A stretch of 64,000 nucleotides of DNA from assembly GCA_030148005.1 (NCBI GenBank), contig JASBUI010000013.1:62001-126000 (forward strand), read 5' to 3'. Made by a program: the position numbers and the translations under genes. Under the pieces are notes generated by a model that did not search any database, had not been told where the DNA came from, and saw nothing but the letters and a program-made list of their open reading frames with translations. This DNA is from Paracoccaceae bacterium (GTDB lineage Bacteria; Pseudomonadota; Alphaproteobacteria; Rhodobacterales; Rhodobacteraceae). Of this stretch, positions 58,435 through 64,000 are shown one piece after another; position 1 is the stretch's first letter; the number at the start of each line of letters is the position of its first letter.

Positions 58435-60903
58435 TCAGAGGGCGACCAAAAGCCGTGCTTCGTGCTTTTTCAAGGTCTTACGCGCTGCGGTATAGTCCTC
58501 GATCCCCTGATGAGACTGAAGCTCGGGGAAGAGTTCGAAGATCTCGGAACGCTGCGCGTTGCCAAGGCCATTCAGCGTGTAGTCGCCGGGCTGGAAGCTT
58601 TCGGTCCAAGCGCCGTTCGACAGGACAACCTCGTGGTGGTCGAACATGAAGTGGATGTAGGTCGTGCCAAGAGTATCGACGTTCTGGATGCCTTCGGTGC
58701 CCACAAGGTGCTTGGCCGCGGCTAGAACTTCGCGCTCTTCAAAGTAGATCGCGGTCTTGTCGTTGGCCACCAGAACGCGGTGGTTCGGCGATACAAGCAT
58801 GTCACGCTCTGGCAGGCCATTTCCAAGGGCACCTGCCTTGATCATGATTGGCTTGAGGTGGCTGCTTGCGTTCAACTGCTGCCAGTTGAGCTGCTTGGCG
58901 CCAAGCCAGCGGATTTCCTGAATGCCGTTGTCGCGGGTGATCACCTTGTCGCCGACACGCAGGTCTTCGACACGGCGCTCGCCCTTGGGCGTGGCAATCG
59001 TGGTGCCGGGCGTAAAGCAGGGCACGATTTCCTCGATCTCTTCAAACTCGGTCCGGCCAATCTCGTCGCCCTTGTCATCGTAGTAGGTGACATAGCCGTC
59101 GTTGCCGTTGCCGTTGCTGTCAGCGCCGGTCAGCGTCACGCTCAGGCTTCCGCCGGGCGTTACCGTGCCGCGCAGGTCCAGAACGTCGTGGTCCACGCCG
59201 CCTGCCCCGCCGTCGATCTTGTCGCCGATCATGTCGCCGCCAAGTCCGCCCGCACCGATTTCAAAGGTGTCCTGGCCGTCGCCGCCCAAAAGAACGTCCG
59301 CGCCCGCGCCGCCGATCAGCGTGTCATCGCCTGCGCCGCCGTCGATAAAGTCGTCGGCACTGTCGACCACGTCAAAGTAGACGTCCGTTACGTTGACGCC
59401 CGAATTGTTGCTGCCGTCCTGATCATGTTCGATCACGATCTTGGCGACCGGGCCGGGGATATCCACCAGAACCGAGTAGTTTGCAGAGTTGTCGGCTTCG
59501 TAGCCGCCATTGCTGTCGGCGGTGTCGTTTCCGGCAACGCCATCGGTGTCGGAAAGCGTCACTTTGGACCCGGCGGTCAGGTTGACCGTGATGGGTGTGC
59601 CGCTTGCGTCATAGGCCGTGACCTTGACGTTACCGTCACCGTCGATGTCATTGATACGGAACGAAACATTGTCGACGGGCTTGGAGAATTCCAGCGCGTA
59701 GTCGCCGGATTTGCCTTCGCCATTTGTGACCGATTCAAAAGAGCTGTTGTCGTCGACCGGGTTGCCATCGCTTTGAATGCCCGCAACGTTCTGAGTTGTG
59801 GTCTCAAAGGTGTTGGCGACGTATTTGTCGGCGTGCAGAACAGAGAAGGTCACATCGACGCTGCCGGTGTTCTGTGTGAAACCGGTGATCTTGTCGTTGT
59901 TGTCGACCGTGCTTGCGCCATAGTCGTCCGGGTCTGGTGCCTGATCCCATTCAAAGCTTTCGCGAACCGTGACCGGTGGTGTCGATGTCAGACCGTCGCC
60001 GTAAAGCGTGTCGTTGCCATCTTCGCCGTAAATTTCGTCGGCCCCTGCTCCGGCGACAACGGTGTCATTGCCGGCGCCTGCCTTTACGATGTCGTCCTGC
60101 GGGCCTTCGCCGGGCAGGATTGCATCGCCGGCATCGATAAGATCGCCATCAGGGTCGCCAAGATAGGCGGTGTCGATGACATCGTCGCCTTCAGTGCCCT
60201 CGACGATACCGTCCAGCTTTGCCGGATTGGCCGAGTCGTAGAAGGCCACATAGTTGATGTCGCCGTTAAAGAACTTGTCGTAGTGATCGTCGTCCTTTTC
60301 ACGTGCGCCGAAGACAAAGCTGTCGCTGTCATAGTCGCCCACGGCCATGTCCAGACCGGCAACGTCATGTGTCACCTCGGTAGAGGTTCCCAGCGTGGCG
60401 TTCTGGACCGAAAGAGAGCCGCCTGTCGCGCTGTCCCATGAATAGCTGACGGTGACTTCCTGGCCCGGCTCGAATGTGCCGGGGGCGGTCTGAAGGATCG
60501 CCTCTTTGCCGTTGGCCATGTGAACGACCTGAACGCGGCCATCGTCGGTGACCGAGATGCTGAAATAGCCGTCGCTGTCATCTTTATAGTACTCGCCGCG
60601 GCTGACCAAAGTGTCCGGGCTGCCGCCGACGTGCTCTTCCTGAACGAACTGCACTTCTATCGTGCCTTCGGTCAGGTCAAAGGCGCTCGTGTCGCCGCCC
60701 ACCTTGAAAAAGTCCTTGTCGCCGTCCAGCTGAAGGCTTCCGCCCGATGCATAGGCGTCACCATAAAAGGAGCCGTCCTGGGCGATGCCGTCTGCCAGAC
60801 CCGTGTCCTTGTTTTCCGCCCCAGCGCGAAAATCCCAGAACCCGACCAGTCCCAAGCCCGATGGGTCGGTAGCTGTTGATTCAGGCGTAGATTCACTCGA
60901 CAT
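58435..60903 (-). CDS. LamG-RTX-Hint multidomain secreted protein
   Basis: From ATG 60903 the 822-residue acidic protein has, in order: a LamG/concanavalin-like domain (~17-224; GLVGFWDF, VAFYD), a first RTX-type block (~233-302; GAGNDTVVAGAGADEIYG), a beta-sandwich region (~305-512) with many Asp/Asn, a second RTX block (~514-570; GGAGDDTLIGGAGADVLLGG), and a Hint domain from Cys629 (CFTPGTTIATPKGERRVEDL) through VSPNHRVLV (~705-713) to ~775. Such proteins are exported by type I systems without a signal peptide, bind Ca2+ through the GGxGxDxLx repeats and may self-cleave. The stand-alone Hint gene follows downstream. Surface role inferred; there is no T1SS gene in the window. Confidence 0.85.
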   Translation of the reverse strand: MSSESTPESTATDPSGLGLVGFWDFRAGAENKDTGLADGIAQDGSFYGDAYASGGSLQLDGDKDFFKVGGDTSAFDLTEGTIEVQFVQEEHVGGSPDTLVSRGEYYKDDSDGYFSISVTDDGRVQVVHMANGKEAILQTAPGTFEPGQEVTVSYSWDSATGGSLSVQNATLGTSTEVTHDVAGLDMAVGDYDSDSFVFGAREKDDDHYDKFFNGDINYVAFYDSANPAKLDGIVEGTEGDDVIDTAYLGDPDGDLIDAGDAILPGEGPQDDIVKAGAGNDTVVAGAGADEIYGEDGNDTLYGDGLTSTPPVTVRESFEWDQAPDPDDYGASTVDNNDKITGFTQNTGSVDVTFSVLHADKYVANTFETTTQNVAGIQSDGNPVDDNSSFESVTNGEGKSGDYALEFSKPVDNVSFRINDIDGDGNVKVTAYDASGTPITVNLTAGSKVTLSDTDGVAGNDTADSNGGYEADNSANYSVLVDIPGPVAKIVIEHDQDGSNNSGVNVTDVYFDVVDSADDFIDGGAGDDTLIGGAGADVLLGGDGQDTFEIGAGGLGGDMIGDKIDGGAGGVDHDVLDLRGTVTPGGSLSVTLTGADSNGNGNDGYVTYYDDKGDEIGRTEFEEIEEIVPCFTPGTTIATPKGERRVEDLRVGDKVITRDNGIQEIRWLGAKQLNWQQLNASSHLKPIMIKAGALGNGLPERDMLVSPNHRVLVANDKTAIYFEEREVLAAAKHLVGTEGIQNVDTLGTTYIHFMFDHHEVVLSNGAWTESFQPGDYTLNGLGNAQRSEIFELFPELQSHQGIEDYTAARKTLKKHEARLLVAL

Positions 60904-61811
60904 CGTTCGTACTCCAGTTTCGTGCGCGCGCGGCGCCCTTTGATGCCCTCGTTCGTCCAGCACCTGATTTCAGGCACCTCTGACCCCGAGGGGCGGCCAA
61001 CACGCAACGCATTTTCAAGAGGTGACGGTCCGCTGCGGGTAGCAGCATTCCGGACGCGGCAAGGTATAATTTACCTCCGGCGGAAATCCGCCTTGCATCC
61101 TCATGTGGTCCGAACGATGCGTCAAACATCGCAACGCGGACACACACTCACCTCCGTGTCATGCGCGATGCTTCCCCACATCGCATACGACAGGCATTGT
61201 GTGTGGCCGCCCCCGTGGCCAGCAGACTTCACCCCCCAGTTGGGCTGTCCTTAACTAGCCGCTTCCGATGTGTTCAACAAAGGGAAAAATGTCCAAAAAG
61301 TGTCAGAAAAACTGTTTCAACGCGTAAGGATACGACGGATCGAAGCCTGAATGTGGCAGCACGTCGCAGGCAGATTGTTTCCAGTTTTGCAATTGAAAAT
61401 CCGGCCCAAAATGCACATCGCCCAAGTTTTCATGGGCGCTCTTCCGGATAGTGAGGTAGCCCTTTACCTTTGGCATTCTCATTGTTTCCGTTGCGGCACC
61501 ATTCGGATAGGTCCACCTATACGAATTGCCCCCTCGTTTACCTTTTTTTGCCTTATTTGGGGCCCGTTCACGGTTTTGCATCAATTCTAGGCCATTTGAT
61601 GGATTATCCCCGATCCCGTGCATCAGCGGGGCCCATTTGCGCGAATCATTTCGGGATTGAGGCGGCAATACGGCTTCCCTAGCGTCACTTGGCAAGCCCC
61701 CCTGCCCGGCCTCGGCGGCGCCTTGCCGTTATCGCGGCAGGCATCGGCAAAATCCGGCACCGGCAAACGCGGGCGCTGATGGCGATCGCCTTGGTAAATC
61801 CTCAGGGGTTC
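60904..61811. other. Long gene-free region upstream of the LamG-RTX-Hint gene and beside tRNA-Leu
   Basis: About 900 bases hold no convincing gene on either strand; the frames present (for example 61303-61695 minus) lack family motifs and good ribosome binding sites. It is less GC-rich than flanks. The part to ~61200 probably holds the promoter region of the Hint gene. No direct repeat of the tRNA 3' end was seen, so integration remnants are not shown. Confidence 0.45.
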
Positions 61812-61897
61812 TGGTGCCGGTGGAGAGACTCGAACTCTCACGATGTTGCCATCGGGGGATTTTGAATCCCCTGCGTCTACCATTCCGCCACACCGGC
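61812..61897 (-). tRNA. tRNA-Leu (anticodon CAA)
   Basis: The minus strand reads GCCGGTG, GGCGGAATGGTAGACGC, a GGGGA/TCCCC anticodon stem with loop TTCAAAA (anticodon CAA), a variable arm CGATGGCAACATCG and the T arm GAGAGTTCGAGTCTCTC, then CACCGGC and an encoded CCA. The 7-bp acceptor stem and long variable arm fit leucine tRNA. Confidence 0.97.
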
Positions 61898-61965
61898 CAG
61901 CGATGCCCTCTCTAATACGCAGCGCCGGGGGCGCCAAGGGCTAAAATGCACGCCTTGAAACGCGC

Positions 61966-63318
61966 CTAGAACATCACCCCGACCAGCCAAAGGGTGATCC
62001 CCGGAAAACTGACCAGAAGGATGACGCGCACCAGATCGGATAACACGAAGGGCGCCACGCCCTTGTAGGTGCGCACGATTGGAATATCGCGCGCAACCTG
62101 GTTGATGATGAAAAGGTTCATCCCCACGGGCGGCGTGATCAGCCCCACCTCGACCACGACAAGCGCAAGAATGCCGAACCAGATGGCGGTGTATTCGGCC
62201 GACATGCCGAAATCGAGCGCCTCGATGATGGGAAAGAAGATCGGGATCGTCAGCAGGATCATCGACAGGCTGTCCATGACGCAGCCAAAGACGAGATAGG
62301 TCAAAAGCATGACCGTCAGCACCGCCAGCGGTGTGAACCCTTGGGTCGTGACCCAGTCGGCCAGCGTGTCGGGCGCGCGCGACAGTGCCAGAAAGCCCTT
62401 AAAGACCTCGGCGCCCAGAAGGATGAAAAAGATCATGCCGGTCGCCTTGGCGGTCTCGATGATCGCGTCCAGAAAGTCGCGCCAGCTTAGCGTTCGCATG
62501 AAGATGCCATAGGCGGCCGTTGCGGTGGCGCCAAAGGCGGCGGCCTCATTGGGGGTGAAAAGCGCCTGTGCGCCGGGCTTGACCCAGTTCCAGTCGCCCA
62601 CGATACCGCCGATTGTCAGGCCGAAGATGACGATCACCGGCCATGTGCTTGCCAGGGTGCGGAAACGCTGGCGATAGGGCACGCGGGGCGCGGCGCTGGC
62701 GCTGCCGGGGCGCAGGCGGACATAGATCGCGACGGTAATCAGGTATCCGGCGGCGGCCAGCAGGCCGGGGATCATCGCGGCCATGAACATCTTGACGATG
62801 TTCTGCTCGGCGTAGATCGAATAGATCACAAGGATGACCGATGGCGGGATCAGGATGCCCAAGGTGCCGCCCGCGGCCAGAACGCCGGTCGACAGGCTGT
62901 CGGAATAGCCGCGCTTGCGCATCTCTGGCAGGGCCACATGGCCCATGGTCGATGCCGTGGCCAGCGAGGATCCACAGACCGCGCCAAAGCCTGCGCAGGC
63001 CCCGACCGTTGCCATGGCGATGCCGCCCTTGCGATGGCCCAGCCAGTCAGAGGCCGCCACAAACAGGGCAGAGGACATGCCGGTCTTGGTCGCGAACTGC
63101 CCCATCATGATGAAAAGCGGCACGATCGACAGGCCCTGATTGGAAAAGCTTTCATAGGTCAGGGTCTTGAGCTGGGCCATGGCCGCATTGGGCGCACCAA
63201 GGATGTACCAGCTTCCGAAAAAGCCGGTCAGCCCCATGGCAAGGGCAATCGGAACGCGCAGGAATATCCCGCCCAGCATCAGGCCAAAGGCGACCATGGC
63301 AAGTTCTATGCCGCTCAT
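61966..63318 (-). CDS. dctM: TRAP transporter large permease subunit (DctM-like)
   Basis: The 450-residue protein has ~12 transmembrane segments and DctM signatures: GLSIVPLFIMMGQFATKTGMS, CGSSLATASTMGHVALPEM, PSVILVIYSIYAEQN, the G-x-x-x-P-P motif in LGILIPPSV and LVVVEVGLITPPVGMNLFIINQV. TRAP carriers use a periplasmic DctP receptor and a sodium gradient to import organic acids. It overlaps dctQ by 4 bases. Substrate is unknown. Confidence 0.94.
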   Translation of the reverse strand: MSGIELAMVAFGLMLGGIFLRVPIALAMGLTGFFGSWYILGAPNAAMAQLKTLTYESFSNQGLSIVPLFIMMGQFATKTGMSSALFVAASDWLGHRKGGIAMATVGACAGFGAVCGSSLATASTMGHVALPEMRKRGYSDSLSTGVLAAGGTLGILIPPSVILVIYSIYAEQNIVKMFMAAMIPGLLAAAGYLITVAIYVRLRPGSASAAPRVPYRQRFRTLASTWPVIVIFGLTIGGIVGDWNWVKPGAQALFTPNEAAAFGATATAAYGIFMRTLSWRDFLDAIIETAKATGMIFFILLGAEVFKGFLALSRAPDTLADWVTTQGFTPLAVLTVMLLTYLVFGCVMDSLSMILLTIPIFFPIIEALDFGMSAEYTAIWFGILALVVVEVGLITPPVGMNLFIINQVARDIPIVRTYKGVAPFVLSDLVRVILLVSFPGITLWLVGVMF

Positions 63319-63890
63319 GGCTGTTCCTCCTGCCCGTCCAGAACCCAGTTAAGGCTACGCCAGACGGTATAGACGCTGACCAAGGCAAAAAGCGCCGCGC
63401 CGAAAAGCGCCGCGCCGTAGAGCAGCCAGATGGGGATCTCAAGCTCATAGGTGGTTTCCGGAAAGAACGGCCGATAGCCCATGCCCAGCACCTCGCGCAT
63501 CGCGTCCGAGCCATAGGGAAACTTTTCGCCAAAGCCGAACCAAAGCTGGCGCAAGAGAACGATGCTGACGATCGCGATCAGTAGATCGCCGATGAAACCC
63601 AGAAAGGCCTGAAGGCGCAGCGGGAAAAGCCCGATCAGGATGTCGACGGTGACATGGCCGCGCTTAAGCTGGCAGAGCGGCAGAAACCCAAAGACCGCAA
63701 GGCCCACGCCATTGGCGACCAGTTCATAGTCGCCCGGCACCGGCTGGTTGATCACCTGCCGGCCGATGATGGACACGACGGTCATGATCGCGACGGCCGA
63801 AAGGAGGATGCCCCCGCCATAGGCAAAGACCTGCGAGATACGCTCGATCACCTCGCCGGTTCTGATCTGTGCCTGCCTGGCAATGGCCAT
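63315..63890 (-). CDS. dctQ: TRAP transporter small permease subunit (DctQ-like)
   Basis: The 191-residue protein has four transmembrane segments (~residues 23-45, 60-80 weakly, 92-115 and 140-170). Family motifs are VVSIIGRQVINQPVPGDYELV, FLPLCQLKRGHVTVDIL and QLWFGFGEKFPYG. It connects DctP delivery to the DctM channel. It overlaps dctM by 4 bases and starts directly behind the end of the dctP-like gene (TAGCATG). Confidence 0.9.
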   Translation of the reverse strand: MAIARQAQIRTGEVIERISQVFAYGGGILLSAVAIMTVVSIIGRQVINQPVPGDYELVANGVGLAVFGFLPLCQLKRGHVTVDILIGLFPLRLQAFLGFIGDLLIAIVSIVLLRQLWFGFGEKFPYGSDAMREVLGMGYRPFFPETTYELEIPIWLLYGAALFGAALFALVSVYTVWRSLNWVLDGQEEQP

Positions 63891-63891
63891 G

Positions 63892-64000
63892 CTATCCCCC
63901 CGTGCCCGATATCAGCGGTGCGGCGGCATTTAGCGCGGCAATGTCCATTCCCGCAACCGTCTTATAGCCATCGGCAAAGTTTTGTCGCTCGGTCAGGGGC
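63892..64000 (-). CDS. TRAP transporter solute receptor (DctP-like), C-terminal end only
   Basis: The minus strand carries the last ~35 codons of a frame ending TAG at 63892-63894, reading ...LTERQNFADGYKTVAGMDIA then ALNAAAPLISGTGG. The Q-x-x-F-A-x-G-Y pattern and its position directly before dctQ support the end of a DctP-type receptor. The rest lies outside the window. Confidence 0.6.
   Translation of the reverse strand, partial: PLTERQNFADGYKTVAGMDIAALNAAAPLISGTGG

Noticed and set aside
58780-60441. 553-codon plus-strand open frame
   Set aside because: Antisense to the LamG-RTX-Hint gene, strongly Val/Ala-rich mirror of Asp/Asn-rich repeats; no protein-like pattern.
61303-61695. 130-codon minus-strand frame beside tRNA-Leu
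   Set aside because: No ribosome binding site, no recognisable family and mixed composition; treated as non-coding.
61812-61897. tRNA-Leu as an integration site with attL/attR
   Set aside because: No second copy of the tRNA 3' end and no integrase gene were seen in the window.

Overview
The window is a compact, high-GC (about 60 % by eye) alphaproteobacterial chromosome segment. Its gene families and order point to the family Rhodobacteraceae, probably the marine Roseobacter group: PAS_5-type PAS proteins, Hint-domain/RTX secreted proteins, tripartite tricarboxylate (TTT) and TRAP transporters, FAD/GcvT-fold dimethylglycine dehydrogenase paralogues, a malate thiokinase/malyl-CoA lyase module, and the family-typical phoR-pstSCAB-phoU-phoB order. 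No rRNA, CRISPR array, insertion sequence or prophage was found. One tRNA (Leu, CAA) and one likely 6S RNA were found.

Layout. 1-3.3 kb: end of a DUF502 membrane protein, pseudouridine-5'-phosphate glycosidase and a PfkB kinase, with a DUF883/holin-like envelope pair between them. 3.4-6 kb: a VOC protein, then rpsB-tsf ending in a strong terminator. 6-9 kb: an MFS carrier, a probable 6S RNA locus, and a LuxR-type solo regulator overlapping aroQ. 9.2-23.3 kb: a collinear catabolic cluster with an IclR regulator, Zn-dependent dehydrogenase, a molybdenum hydroxylase in an unusual fused/split arrangement, a TTT carrier (TctCBA), an IolD-like ThDP enzyme, an aldehyde dehydrogenase and an IlvD/Edd dehydratase. 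A BLUF photoreceptor follows. 23.9-29.1 kb: a serine-cycle-type module with malyl-CoA lyase and an atypical NarL-type regulator on one strand and mtkA-mtkB-hydroxypyruvate/glyoxylate reductase on the other. 29.4-37.1 kb: the phosphate regulon phoR-pstSCAB-phoU-phoB (all minus strand) with a Pho box in front of pstS. 37.3-43.4 kb: a receiver-like small protein, a Cys/Met PLP enzyme, gamma-carbonic anhydrase, gmk, yicC, a PAS protein and class II DAHP synthase. 43.6-50.5 kb: a GlxA/AraC regulator and a LIV-type ABC transporter with a secreted Cys-containing protein in the operon. 50.6-57.5 kb: two dimethylglycine/sarcosine-dehydrogenase-like flavoproteins flanking a DUF2254 membrane protein, then a MobA-like nucleotidyltransferase. 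57.5-60.9 kb: a stand-alone Hint protein and a large LamG-RTX-Hint protein. 61.8-64 kb: tRNA-Leu and a TRAP carrier (dctM, dctQ, end of dctP).

The 9-23 kb cluster looks like a self-contained pathway: uptake of an organic acid by TctABC, oxidation by the Zn dehydrogenase and the molybdo-hydroxylase, dehydration by the IlvD/Edd enzyme, C-C cleavage or hydrolysis by the ThDP enzyme, and oxidation of a semialdehyde, with local IclR control. Its substrate cannot be read from the sequence. The malyl-CoA module splits malate into glyoxylate and acetyl-CoA and supplies a glyoxylate/hydroxypyruvate reductase, as in the serine cycle. The GlxA regulator, ABC transporter and methylamine-type flavoproteins may form an N-methylated amino acid uptake and demethylation region that feeds the same C1 metabolism.
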